DNA of 64,000 nucleotides from Blastococcus colisei (lineage in GTDB: Bacteria > Actinomycetota > Actinomycetes > Mycobacteriales > Geodermatophilaceae): assembly GCF_006717095.1 (NCBI RefSeq), contig NZ_VFQE01000001.1:2108001-2172000 (forward strand), in the 5' to 3' direction. The translations under genes were made by a program, and so were the position numbers. How positions within the stretch are numbered: the first letter of the stretch is position 1; each line of letters opens with the position of its first letter. Positions 35,407 through 44,254 of this stretch are shown piece by piece. The notes below the pieces were generated by a model, which saw only the letters and a list, made by a program, of their open reading frames with translations, made no database searches and was not told the origin of the DNA.

Positions 35407-37185
35407 ATGACCACCACCTTCTCCACTCCGCGCATCGAGGCGGAGTCAGCGGCGGACGGGCGGCTGCTGCTCCGCTCGACCGAGCCGCTGGCCGAGCACC
35501 CCGTCAGCCTCGTGCACTCCTTCCGGGCGCACAGCGAGGCCCACCCCGACCGCCTGCTCGTCGCCGAGCGAGCGGGCGAGTCGTGGGACCGGCTCTCCTG
35601 GGGTGAGATGCGCGCTCTCGTCGACCGGCTGGCCCAGGGGCTGATCGACCGCGGACTCAGCGACCGACCGGTCATGGTGCTGTCCGGCAACAGCCGGTTC
35701 CACCTGGCCGTGATGCTGGCCGCGATGACCGTGGGCACCCCCGTGGTGTCGACGAGCGTCGCCTACTCCCTGCAGAGCGCCGACCACGCCAAGCTGAAGG
35801 CGATGGCCGAGGTCGCCGCACCCGGTCTCGTCGTGGCCGAGAACGCCTCGTTCGCCCGTGCGGTCGACTCCGTGCGAGGCGACCGGGTCGTCCTCAGCCG
35901 GGACGGCGACGTGGCCGGCTCCGTGCCGCTCGCCGAGTTCGGCGCCGAGCCGACCGAGGAGGTCGACCGGCGGTGCTCGGCGCTGCGCCGCGAGGACGTG
36001 GCCAAGATCCTGTTCACCTCCGGCTCGACCGGTGCACCCAAGGGCGTTCTCAACACCCACGGCATGCTCATCGCCAACCAGCAGCAGATGCGCCAGGTGT
36101 GGCCCTTCCTGGCCGAGGAGCCGCCGGTGCTCCTGGACTGGCTGCCGTGGAGCCACACCTTCGGTGGCAACCACGACCTCAACATGGTCCTGGCCAACGG
36201 TGGGACGTTGTGGATCGACGACGGCCGGCCCGCGCCGGGGCTGGTCGGGCGCACGGTGCGCAACCTGGCCGACGCCCGGCCGACCGTCTATTTCAACGTG
36301 CCCGCCGGTTACGCCGCACTGCTGCCGGAGCTCGAACGCGATGCCACCGCGGCCCAGGCGTTCTTCAGCCGGCTGCGGCTCGGCTTCTTCGCCGCTGCCG
36401 CGCTGCCCCAGCAGCTGTGGGACCGGATCACCCGGCTGGCCGCCGACCACGGGGCGCAGATGCAGATGACGACGTCCTGGGGGCTGACGGAGACCTCGCC
36501 CGCAGCCACGTCGGCGCACTTCCCGATCACGCGCAGCGACGTGCTCGGGGTTCCCCTGCCCGGATTGGAGCTGGCGCTGGTGCCCGTGGGCGCCAAGACC
36601 GAGGTGCGCGTCCGCGGCGTCAACGTCACCCCCGGCTACCACCGGCGGCCGGACCTCACCGAGGCGGCCTTCGACGAGCACGGCTTCTTCCGCACGGGGG
36701 ACGCGGTGGCGCTCGCGGACCCCGAGGACGTCGCGGCGGGACTGATCTTCCGCGGCCGGATCGCCGAGGACTTCAAACTGTCCACCGGCACGTTCGTCAG
36801 CGTCGGCACGCTCCGGCCGATGCTGCTGTCGGCCTCCGCCGGGCTGCTCAGCGACGCGGTGATCTGCGGGCAGGACGGGGACTGCGTCACCGCGATGGTG
36901 TGGCTGCACCCCGACCACGCCGGCCGGGTCGACGAGAACGGTGTTCCGGACGACGCGCTGCGCGCCGATCTCGCCGCCACGATGCAGCGACTGGCCGCCG
37001 AGGGCGGTGGGTCCTCGCAGTGCGTGGAGCGGATGCTCGTCCTGACCGAGCCGGCGCAGCTCGACGCCGGGGAGATCACCGACAAGGGCTACGTCAACCA
37101 GGCAGCGGTGCGCGACCGGCGGGCGGATCTGGTGGCCCTGCTGTCGGCCGACCCGCTCCCGTCCCGCGTGACCGTGCGCGCATGA
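35407..37185 (+). CDS. Feruloyl-CoA-synthetase-like acyl-CoA ligase
   Basis: A 592-residue AMP-forming ligase: ILFTSGSTGAPKGVLNTHG, LDWLPWSHTFGGNHDLNM, TTSWGLTETSPAAT, FFRTGDAVALADPED, and GRIAEDFKLSTGTFVSVG, the last being characteristic of the feruloyl-CoA synthetase branch of Pseudomonas-type fcs genes, together with the C-terminal ITDKGYVNQAAV that carries the catalytic Lys. ATG at 35407 with AGGAGA upstream. It lies 50 bp after the thiolase; thiolase plus fcs is also a known pair in pseudomonads. Substrate (ferulate or another methoxy/hydroxy aromatic acid) is inferred. Confidence 0.83.
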   Translation: MTTTFSTPRIEAESAADGRLLLRSTEPLAEHPVSLVHSFRAHSEAHPDRLLVAERAGESWDRLSWGEMRALVDRLAQGLIDRGLSDRPVMVLSGNSRFHLAVMLAAMTVGTPVVSTSVAYSLQSADHAKLKAMAEVAAPGLVVAENASFARAVDSVRGDRVVLSRDGDVAGSVPLAEFGAEPTEEVDRRCSALRREDVAKILFTSGSTGAPKGVLNTHGMLIANQQQMRQVWPFLAEEPPVLLDWLPWSHTFGGNHDLNMVLANGGTLWIDDGRPAPGLVGRTVRNLADARPTVYFNVPAGYAALLPELERDATAAQAFFSRLRLGFFAAAALPQQLWDRITRLAADHGAQMQMTTSWGLTETSPAATSAHFPITRSDVLGVPLPGLELALVPVGAKTEVRVRGVNVTPGYHRRPDLTEAAFDEHGFFRTGDAVALADPEDVAAGLIFRGRIAEDFKLSTGTFVSVGTLRPMLLSASAGLLSDAVICGQDGDCVTAMVWLHPDHAGRVDENGVPDDALRADLAATMQRLAAEGGGSSQCVERMLVLTEPAQLDAGEITDKGYVNQAAVRDRRADLVALLSADPLPSRVTVRA

Positions 37186-37323
37186 CCGCCGCACCTCCGC
37201 CCCGGTCGCCGTCGTCGCCTGCGCCCACGGCAGGCCCACCTCCGGGGAACCGCTCGGTGCGTGTTGCAGTAGGGACACGGTCGGCCGCCGTGGGGGGTCG
37301 TCCGTCCCGGTGCCTGGGACGGT

Positions 37324-38949
37324 GTGCGCGTGTCTGACGTCCACGGCTCGAACCTGCCGGTCGGATCTCCGGCCGCCGGACGGGACGCCCTGCTCGAGGT
37401 CCGCGACCTGCACGTCTCCTACGCCGGCTCCGTGCAGGCGCTCCGCGGAGTCTCCATCTGGGTTCCCGACGGCGGCATCGTGGCGGTGCTGGGCAACAAC
37501 GGGGCAGGGAAGAGCACGCTGCTGCGCGCGATCTCCGGCTCTCTCGCGCGGGAAGGTGGCACGGTCGATTCCGGGAGCGTGCTGCTCGGGGGGCGCCCGT
37601 TGGCCGTGCGCAGCGCCTCCGATGTGGTCCGGCAGGGCGTGCTGCAGGTACCCGAGGGACGGCGGGTGTTCGGCTCGCTGAGCGTCGAGGAGAACCTGCG
37701 AGCCGGAGGGACGGCGGCCCGCGACGCGAAGTCCCGCGACGAGGCCCGGGCGAAGGTCTACGACCTCTTCCCCATCCTGCACGAACGTCGCCGGCAGCGG
37801 GCCGGCCTCCTGTCCGGCGGTGAGCAGCAGATGCTCGCCATCGGACGGGCGCTGATGGGCAGTCCCCGGATCCTCCTCCTGGACGAGCCGTCGCTGGGTC
37901 TGGCGCCCCTCATCGTGGAACAGATCGGTGACGTGATCACCGAGATCAACCGGCAGGGAACGGCGGTCGTGCTCGTCGAGCAGAACGCGGCGATGGCGCT
38001 GCGGGTGGCCTCCCACGCGTTCGTGCTCGAAGTCGGACGGATCTCGCTGGAAGGCCCCGCCGCCGAGCTCGCCCGGACCGACGAGGTCCGTGACCGTTAC
38101 CTCGGCGTGGGAGCCGAGGCCGCGGTGACACCGGTCGTCGCGGAAACACCCACCGCGTCGGCGGGCGCGTCGGTACGGGACCTGGTCGTCGAGGGGCTCA
38201 CGGTGCGGTTCGGGGGCATCAAGGCGCTGACCGACGTGTCCTTCACCGTGGCCTCCGGGTCGCTGCACGCCCTCATCGGGCCGAACGGCGCGGGGAAGTC
38301 CACGTGCCTCAACGTGCTGAGCGGCGTCTACGCCGCCACGGAGGGAAGCGCTCGCTACGGCGAGGACGACCTGACCCGCCTGCCCCGTCACGAGATCGCC
38401 GCCCTCGGCATCTCCCGCACGTTCCAGAACATGGCCCTGTCCCCGACGGAGACCGTGCTCGACAACCTGCTCGTCGCCCGCCACCGGCACATGCGGACCG
38501 GCTTCGTGTCGGCGGCGCTGCGGCTGCCCCGGGCGCGGCGGGAGGCCGCGGAGCACGAGGCGGCGGTGGTGCGGATCGCCGAGCTGATCGGCCTGGGGCG
38601 CACCCTGCGCCACCCGGTCAGCGACCTGCCCTACGGCGACCGGAAGCGGGTCGAGCTGGCCCGGGCGCTGTGCGCGGAACCGGGACTGCTGCTGCTCGAC
38701 GAGCCGGTCGCCGGCATGAACTTCAACGAGTCCGTGGCGATGGAGGAGGCGATCGGCACCGTGCAGCACGAACTGGGCATCTCGATCGTGCTCGTGGAGC
38801 ACGACATGCGGTTCGTCATGGGGCTCGCCGACCGGGTCACGGTGCTCGACTTCGGCAAGCGGATCGCCGACGGCACGCCGGCCGAGGTGCAGAGCGATCC
38901 CGACGTCCTCCGGGCCTATCTCGGCGACCAGCAGGAGGAGCGCCGGTGA
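37324..38949 (+). CDS. Fused branched-chain-type ABC ATPase (LivF-LivG in one chain)
   Basis: A 541-residue protein with two complete ABC modules. Residues 20-255 are LivF-like: LGNNGAGKSTLLRAISG, VPEGRRVFGSLSVEENL, LLSGGEQQMLAIGRALM, LLLDEPSLGLAPLI. Residues 280-535 are LivG-like: IGPNGAGKSTCLNVLSGVY, SRTFQNMALSPTETVLDNLL, a divergent signature DLPYGDRKRVELARAL, and LLLDEPVAGMNFNE. The two are usually separate genes; here a short Ala/Thr-rich linker (about residues 257-280) joins them, LivF first. It would energise the importer made by the next three genes. GTG at 37324 or 37330; no clear ribosome site. Its stop overlaps the LivH start. Confidence 0.88.
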   Translation: MRVSDVHGSNLPVGSPAAGRDALLEVRDLHVSYAGSVQALRGVSIWVPDGGIVAVLGNNGAGKSTLLRAISGSLAREGGTVDSGSVLLGGRPLAVRSASDVVRQGVLQVPEGRRVFGSLSVEENLRAGGTAARDAKSRDEARAKVYDLFPILHERRRQRAGLLSGGEQQMLAIGRALMGSPRILLLDEPSLGLAPLIVEQIGDVITEINRQGTAVVLVEQNAAMALRVASHAFVLEVGRISLEGPAAELARTDEVRDRYLGVGAEAAVTPVVAETPTASAGASVRDLVVEGLTVRFGGIKALTDVSFTVASGSLHALIGPNGAGKSTCLNVLSGVYAATEGSARYGEDDLTRLPRHEIAALGISRTFQNMALSPTETVLDNLLVARHRHMRTGFVSAALRLPRARREAAEHEAAVVRIAELIGLGRTLRHPVSDLPYGDRKRVELARALCAEPGLLLLDEPVAGMNFNESVAMEEAIGTVQHELGISIVLVEHDMRFVMGLADRVTVLDFGKRIADGTPAEVQSDPDVLRAYLGDQQEERR

Positions 38950-39836
38950 GCAACTTCTTCGGACTGATGATCAACGGGCTGTCCCTGGGCGCGATCTACG
39001 CGCTGATCGCGCTCGGCTTCGTGATGATCTTCAAGGCCACCCACGTGCTGAACTTCGCGCACGGTTCGGTCCTGCTGCTCGGGGCGTTCGTCGTGGGCAC
39101 CACCCACGACGAGATCGGGTTCTGGCTCGCGCTGCTGGTCGGCATCCTGGCGGCTGGACTGGCCGCCCTGCTGATCGACGTGGTGATCATGCGGCGGGTG
39201 CGCGCGGCCGACCTCGGCACGCTGGCCATCCTGACCCTCGGGGTCGACGTCCTCATGCTCACCGAACTGACCCGGCAGATGGGAACGTCCACCCTCACCA
39301 CCGGTGCGCCCTGGGGGACCGACACCGTGTCCCTGGCCGGCGCCACCATCCCCCTGTCCCGGGTGATCGCCTTCCTGGTCACGGTCGTCGTGGTCGCCGT
39401 GCTCTGGGCCGTCTTCAAGTTCACCAACTCGGGTATCGCGATGCGCGCGGCGGCCGAGGACGGCGGAACGGCGGCCCTCATGGGCATCAGCCTCAATCGC
39501 GTGGCCGCGACCGCCTGGGGGGTCGCCGGCGCACTGGCGGCGGTGGCCGGGATCTTCCTGACCTCCTTCCCCTCGCCCGGCATCAGCCCCACGGTGGGAT
39601 TGGTCGCGCTGGCGGCGATCCCGGCCTGGGTGCTCGGTGGGTTCGACTCCTTCCCGGGCGCCGTGGTCGGTGGCCTCATCATCGGCGTGGTGACGACGCT
39701 GTCCGCGGGTTACCAGGGCGATCTGCTCTTCCTCGGGCGTGATCTCGCGGCGGTCACGCCGTACGTGGTGATGCTGCTGGTCCTGCTGATCCGCCCCTCC
39801 GGACTGTTCGGCACGAAGGAGGTCGCCCGTGTCTAG
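38946..39836 (+). CDS. livH: Branched-chain-type ABC permease LivH
   Basis: A 296-residue membrane permease with about eight helices and the family segments LSLGAIYALIALGFVMIFKA, LNFAHGSVLLLGAF, and PGAVVGGLIIGVV. GTG start in the stop of the fused ATPase. Pairs with LivM to form the pore; in aromatic clusters such systems import aromatic acids rather than leucine. Confidence 0.9.
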   Translation: MSNFFGLMINGLSLGAIYALIALGFVMIFKATHVLNFAHGSVLLLGAFVVGTTHDEIGFWLALLVGILAAGLAALLIDVVIMRRVRAADLGTLAILTLGVDVLMLTELTRQMGTSTLTTGAPWGTDTVSLAGATIPLSRVIAFLVTVVVVAVLWAVFKFTNSGIAMRAAAEDGGTAALMGISLNRVAATAWGVAGALAAVAGIFLTSFPSPGISPTVGLVALAAIPAWVLGGFDSFPGAVVGGLIIGVVTTLSAGYQGDLLFLGRDLAAVTPYVVMLLVLLIRPSGLFGTKEVARV

Positions 39837-40965
39837 GCAGCAGACGGTCCGGCTGGCGCGCCGGCTCGCGCTCGTCGCCCTGGTCGTCGTCGCCCTCGCC
39901 GCTCCGCTGAGCCTGCGCGCCTTCTGGCTGCAGTCGGGGCTGTTCGCGATGGCCGCGATCATCAGCGCGATCGGGCTGACCCTCCTGGTCGGCCGGTCGG
40001 GACAGCTGTCCCTCGGCCATGCGTTCTTCGTCGCCATCGGGGCCTACGGCTACTCCTACCTGGCCGGCGACCCCGGCTCCCCGCTCGCGTCCGGGCTCGG
40101 CTGGCCCCCGGTCCTGGCCCTGCTCGGCGCCGTGCTGGCGGCGGCGCTGGCCGGGGCGCTGTTCAGCCCCATTTCCGGCCGGCTGCGTGGCATCTACCTG
40201 GGGCTGGCCTCCCTGGGGCTGGTGTTCCTCGGTCAGCACATCCTCTTCAACGCCACCCCGGTGACCGGCGGCTACAACGGGCGCAATGCCGAGCCGTTCC
40301 GCATCTTCGGGTTCACCTTCGGCGACAGCAACCCGGCGGACCTGGTCGTCCTCGGCGTGCGCTACGGGGAACTGGAGCGGCTGTGGTACCTCGGTCTGCT
40401 CTTCGTCGCCGTCGCCTGGTGGTGTGCGCACAACCTCGTCCGGAGCCGACCGGGGCGGGCGCTGGCCACCATCCGCGACAGCGAGGTGGCGGCCGGGGTG
40501 ATGGGCGTGAACGTCGCCCGCTTCAAGGCGGCCGCCTTCATCGTCTCGTCGATGTACGCCGCACTGGGCGGGGTGCTGATGGCCCTGGTCTTCGGCCGGA
40601 TCGTCCCGGAGAGCTTCGGGCTGCTCATGTCCGTGGAGTTCCTGGTGATGATCGTCATCGGCGGCATCGGCTCGGTCGGGGGAGCGGTGGCCGGGGCCGT
40701 GTTCGTCACCCTGCTGCCGCTCGTGCTCAACCGCTACAGCGACCTCCTGCCCCTGCTGGCGCAACCGGGCACCAGCGGCATCAGCGCCGCGGACCTGAGC
40801 CGGATCATCTACGGCCTCGCCATCATCCTCATCCTCCTCTTCGCCCATGACGGCCTGGCCGGACTGGCGCGCCGGCTGCGCACCTCCCGTCGTGGGGCGG
40901 ACGGGCCGACCGATCCCGACCACCCGATGTCCGAACCGTCCACCACCAAGGAGCTGGCCCGATGA
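39829..40965 (+). CDS. livM: Branched-chain-type ABC permease LivM
   Basis: A 378-residue permease: AAIISAIGLTLLVGRSGQLS, LGHAFFVAIGAYGYSYLA, LRGIYLGLASLGLVFLGQ, and the EAA-like loop PGRALATIRDSEVAAGVMGV. GTG start overlaps the LivH stop by 8 nt and its own stop overlaps the LivK ATG. Hydrophilic C-terminal tail of about 25 residues. Normal for the family. Confidence 0.9.
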   Translation: MSRQQTVRLARRLALVALVVVALAAPLSLRAFWLQSGLFAMAAIISAIGLTLLVGRSGQLSLGHAFFVAIGAYGYSYLAGDPGSPLASGLGWPPVLALLGAVLAAALAGALFSPISGRLRGIYLGLASLGLVFLGQHILFNATPVTGGYNGRNAEPFRIFGFTFGDSNPADLVVLGVRYGELERLWYLGLLFVAVAWWCAHNLVRSRPGRALATIRDSEVAAGVMGVNVARFKAAAFIVSSMYAALGGVLMALVFGRIVPESFGLLMSVEFLVMIVIGGIGSVGGAVAGAVFVTLLPLVLNRYSDLLPLLAQPGTSGISAADLSRIIYGLAIILILLFAHDGLAGLARRLRTSRRGADGPTDPDHPMSEPSTTKELAR

Positions 40966-42218
40966 AGAGACCACTGATCACGAGCACCTGCCTGGCGCTC
41001 GCGCTGGCCGCGACCAGCTGCGGCAAGGCCGAGGAGCAGGGAGGGGGCGGCGGCGCAGGCGGCGGTGCCGCCGCGGCGCCCGGCGTCACGGAGGACACGA
41101 TCACGCTGGGCTCGCTGATGGACCTGACGGCGGTGTTCGCCGCGAACAGCCGGTCGATCCTGCAGGGGGCGAACCTCTACTGGGACTCGGTGAACGCTGA
41201 CGGCGGTGTCTGCGGCCGCAACGTCGAGCTGGACGTCCAGGACCACGGGTACGACCCGCAGCAGGCCGTCTCGCTCTACCAGACGATGTCGGGGAACGTG
41301 CTGGCCATCGCACCGGTCCTGGGATCGTCGGTGATCACCGCGCTGCGGTCCTCGTTCGAGGAGGACGACATGCTCGTCGGCATGGCGGCGTGGACCTCCG
41401 ACGTCCTCCCGGACCCGAACTTCCAGATCACCGGGACGACCTACGACGTGGAGACCATCAACGCGATCGACTGGCTGACCCGCGAGCAGGGGCTGCAGAG
41501 CGGCGATTCGATCGGCGTCGTCTACTTCGAGGGTGACTTCGGTGGCAGCTCGCTGCGCGGCGCCGAGTACGCCGCGGAGGAGCTGGGCCTGACCGTCGTG
41601 CCGCACCAGATCAAGCCGAGCGACACCGACCTCTCGGCGCAGGTGAACGCGATGGCCAACGACGGGGTCGATGCGATCATCGTCGCGGCGGCGTCCCCCC
41701 AGACGGCCTCGATCGCGAGCGTGGCACAGTCCATCGGGCTCGACGTGCCGATCGTGGGCAACGCGCCGGCCTTCACGCCCAACCTGATGGACACGCCGGC
41801 CGGGCCGGCGCTCGAGCAGAACTTCTACACCTCGACCTCGATGGCGCCGCCGTCCCTGCAGGAGGAGGGCGTGACGGAGTTCCTGAGCGCCTACGAGGCG
41901 GAGTACCCCGACGAGGAGCCGATCCAGAACGGCGCGATGTACGGCTACGCCTCGGCGCAGATCATGCACGAGGTCCTCACCCGGGCCTGTGACGAGGACA
42001 ACCTCACCCGGGAGGGTCTGCAGGACGCGCTGCGGTCGATCACCGACTACGAGTCCGGCGGCACGGTCGCCGGGGTCCTGGACTACTCCGACCCCGCGGT
42101 GCCGCCGACCCGTGAGGTGTACATCTCCAAGGCCGACGGGACCGCACCGGGCGGGCTGACGGCCGTGGGCGACGCCTTCAGCTCCGACCTGGCGGAGGCG
42201 TACGAATTCACCGGCTGA
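40962..42218 (+). CDS. ABC substrate-binding lipoprotein (LivK-like)
   Basis: A 418-residue periplasmic-binding-protein type I. The lipoprotein leader ends with ALAATSCGKA (Cys about residue 20), followed by a Gly/Ala-rich linker. The domain shows TLGSLMDLTAVFAANSRS, NADGGVCGRNVELDVQDHGY, GVVYFEGDFGGSSLRGAEYA and DAIIVAAASPQTASIA. It captures the substrate at the cell surface and presents it to LivHM. Last gene of the XRE-controlled operon; a strong hairpin follows at 42227. Ligand likely an aromatic acid by context. Confidence 0.9.
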   Translation: MKRPLITSTCLALALAATSCGKAEEQGGGGGAGGGAAAAPGVTEDTITLGSLMDLTAVFAANSRSILQGANLYWDSVNADGGVCGRNVELDVQDHGYDPQQAVSLYQTMSGNVLAIAPVLGSSVITALRSSFEEDDMLVGMAAWTSDVLPDPNFQITGTTYDVETINAIDWLTREQGLQSGDSIGVVYFEGDFGGSSLRGAEYAAEELGLTVVPHQIKPSDTDLSAQVNAMANDGVDAIIVAAASPQTASIASVAQSIGLDVPIVGNAPAFTPNLMDTPAGPALEQNFYTSTSMAPPSLQEEGVTEFLSAYEAEYPDEEPIQNGAMYGYASAQIMHEVLTRACDEDNLTREGLQDALRSITDYESGGTVAGVLDYSDPAVPPTREVYISKADGTAPGGLTAVGDAFSSDLAEAYEFTG

Positions 42219-42226
42219 CCCGCGCC

Positions 42227-42260
42227 CTGCCCGGTCCCGCCCTGCGGCGGGGCCGGGCAG
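42227..42260 (+). terminator. Hairpin terminator after the Liv operon
   Basis: A 15-bp stem (arms 42227-42241 and 42246-42260, CTGCCCGGTCCCGCC against GGCGGGGCCGGGCAG, one G-U pair) with the loop CTGC, 8 bp after the last Liv gene. No U-tract follows. Confidence 0.75.
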
Positions 42261-42288
42261 AGGTGTGCCCGGACGGCGGAGAGGGGCC

Positions 42289-43503
42289 GTGATCCGGGGG
42301 CGCCCGGAGACCCTGATGCTGGTCGCCGTCCTGCTCGCTGCGCTGAACCTGCGCGGGGCGATCGCCGCCGTCGCCCCCGTGCTGCCAGAACTGCGTGCCG
42401 AACTCGGCCTGACGCCCACCGCGGCGGGGCTGCTGACGACGCTCCCCGTTCTCTGCTTCGCCGCGCTCGCGCCGGCCTCGGCATGGTTGGGCCGGGTCGT
42501 CGGAACGCGCGCGGCCGTGCTCGGCGGGCTGGTCGCGATCGCCGTCGGATCGGTCCTCCGGGTGGTCGACGGGCCGGTCGTCCTGCTGGCGGGCACGTTC
42601 GTCGTCGGTGCCGCCATGACCGTCGGTAACGTCCTGCTGCCGGTGGTGATCAAGACCGAGTTCGCCGCTCGGGCCGGGACGGTCACGGGCATGTACACCG
42701 GCGCCCTCTCCGGCGGCGCGGGGCTGACGATCGCGCTGACCGCGCCGGTCGCCGCCGTCTGGGGCTGGCGGGCGGGGCTGGGCGTCTGGTCGCTGCTCGC
42801 TCTCGTCTCGGCGGCCGTGTGGCTGGCAGCGACCGGCCGCCGCACGTCGCTGGCGGCGCAGCGGCCGGCCGGCGGCACGGCCGGTGCCGGCGCGATGTCC
42901 GTCTGGCGCTCCCCGGTCGCCTGGGCCCTGTCGACGCTGCTGGCCATGCAGTCGGCGCTCTACTACGCGTTCACCACCTGGCTGCCGTCGCTGCTCGTCG
43001 AGGACGCGGGTCTGAGCCTGTCGACGGCGGCGCTGGCGGCGTCGGTGTTCCAGTTGCTCGGTATCCCGGGCGCGCTGCTGGTCCCGCTCGTCCTCGGCCG
43101 GCTCCGCGCCCAGCGCGGCCTGGCGGTGGTGGTCGCCGCCTCCTGGGGTCTCGCGTCGCTCGGACTGTTCCTGGCGCCGCATCTGTGGCCGGTCTGGGTG
43201 GGGCTGGGCGGACTGGCGCAGGGGGCCGGGATCTCCCTCGCCTTCGCGCTGGTGGCACTGCGGGGGGCCGACGAGGACGCGGTGCGCCGGCTGTCGGCCA
43301 TGTCGCAGCTCGTGGGCTACTCGGTGGGCGCCGTAGGTCCGCTCGTCGTCGGTGCTCTCTTCGCCGCCAGTGGCGGCTGGGCCACGCCGCTCCTGCTGCT
43401 CGTCGTCGTAGCGGGCGGCATGGGCGTGGCCGGCTCGGTCGCCGGGCGGCCGGTCCTGGTCGGCGGCCCGGCGGCCAGTCGCTCCACCGCGTCCTCGGCC
43501 TGA
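42289..43503 (+). CDS. MFS transporter (CynX/NimT-like)
   Basis: A 404-residue, 12-helix carrier of the CynX/NimT branch: AALNLRGAIAAVAPVLPEL, ELGLTPTAAGLLTTLPVLCF, GTVTGMYTGALSGGAGL, and LGRLRAQRGLAVVVAASWG. Cyanate and nitroimidazole export have been reported in relatives, but substrates vary and several lie in aromatic clusters. GTG at 42289 follows GGAGAGGGG; a GTG at 42265 is an alternative. It sits between the Liv operon and the convergent pcaIJ, so uptake or export of an aromatic acid is possible. Confidence 0.82.
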   Translation: MIRGRPETLMLVAVLLAALNLRGAIAAVAPVLPELRAELGLTPTAAGLLTTLPVLCFAALAPASAWLGRVVGTRAAVLGGLVAIAVGSVLRVVDGPVVLLAGTFVVGAAMTVGNVLLPVVIKTEFAARAGTVTGMYTGALSGGAGLTIALTAPVAAVWGWRAGLGVWSLLALVSAAVWLAATGRRTSLAAQRPAGGTAGAGAMSVWRSPVAWALSTLLAMQSALYYAFTTWLPSLLVEDAGLSLSTAALAASVFQLLGIPGALLVPLVLGRLRAQRGLAVVVAASWGLASLGLFLAPHLWPVWVGLGGLAQGAGISLAFALVALRGADEDAVRRLSAMSQLVGYSVGAVGPLVVGALFAASGGWATPLLLLVVVAGGMGVAGSVAGRPVLVGGPAASRSTASSA

Positions 43504-43509
43504 CCGATG

Positions 43510-43579
43510 TCGACTCCGGGTGCCGGCCCGTGGCTGCCTCCCGGTGCGGAAGACGGCGACAGGCCGGCACTCGAGTCGA
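43510..43579. terminator. Large imperfect inverted repeat between convergent MFS and pcaJ genes
   Basis: TCGACTCCGGGTGCCGGCC (43510-43528) pairs with GGCCGGCACTCGAGTCGA (43562-43579) with a one-base bulge. The 33-nt loop and position between two convergent stops suggest a bidirectional terminator. Confidence 0.5.
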
Positions 43580-44254
43580 TCAGGCTCCGACGGTGGCGGG
43601 GAGGGGCATCGTGGGGACGTCGTCGGCGACGGTCAGGTGCGCGCCGGTGGCGGTCACGACCTCGTCGACGGTGACCCCGGGGGCCACCTCGCGGAGGACC
43701 AGCCCGTCCTCGGTGACGTCGATGACGGCGAGATCGGTGATGATCCGGTCGACGCACGCCTTGCCGGTGAGCGGCAGGGTGCACTCCTCGACGATCTTCG
43801 GCGACCCGTCGCGGGCGACGTGCTCCATCATGATGATCACTCGCCGGGCGCCGTGGACGAGGTCCATCGCACCGCCCATCCCGTTGACCATCTTGCCCGG
43901 GATCAGCCAGTTGGCGAGGTCACCGCGGACGTTGACCTGCATGGCGCCCAGGATCGCGACGTCGAGGTGCTTGCCGCGGATCATCCCGAAGGACAGCGAC
44001 GAGTCGAAGAAGCTCGCGCCCGGCAGGATCGTGACGGTCTCCTTGCCGGCGTTGATGAGGTCCGGGTCCTCCTCGCCCTCGAAGGGGTAGGGCCCGACGC
44101 CGAGGACGCCGTTCTCGCTGTGCAGGACGACGTGGACGCCGTCGGGCACGTAATTGGGCACGAGGGTCGGCATGCCGATGCCCAGGTTGACGTACTGACC
44201 GTCCTGGAGCTCGAGGGCCACGCGGGCGGCGAGCTGTTCGCGGTTGAGCGTCAT
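43580..44254 (-). CDS. pcaJ: 3-oxoadipate/3-oxoacid CoA-transferase beta subunit
   Basis: A 224-residue class I CoA-transferase subunit B. It carries the catalytic Glu in [14 protein letters not shown], preceded by [15 protein letters not shown], then [18 protein letters not shown] and AKCVDRI-type [17 protein letters not shown]. With PcaI it transfers CoA from succinyl-CoA to 3-oxoadipate, the step after PcaD. The ATG shares a base with the stop of the A subunit gene. An acetoacetate (Sco) specificity cannot be excluded; the pca genes 15 kb upstream favour 3-oxoadipate. Confidence 0.87.
   Translation of the reverse strand: MTLNREQLAARVALELQDGQYVNLGIGMPTLVPNYVPDGVHVVLHSENGVLGVGPYPFEGEEDPDLINAGKETVTILPGASFFDSSLSFGMIRGKHLDVAILGAMQVNVRGDLANWLIPGKMVNGMGGAMDLVHGARRVIIMMEHVARDGSPKIVEECTLPLTGKACVDRIITDLAVIDVTEDGLVLREVAPGVTVDEVVTATGAHLTVADDVPTMPLPATVGA

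Noticed and set aside
35446-38802. 1,118-codon open frame on the minus strand
   Set aside because: It is antisense of two well-recognised genes (ligase and ABC ATPase) and has shadow composition.
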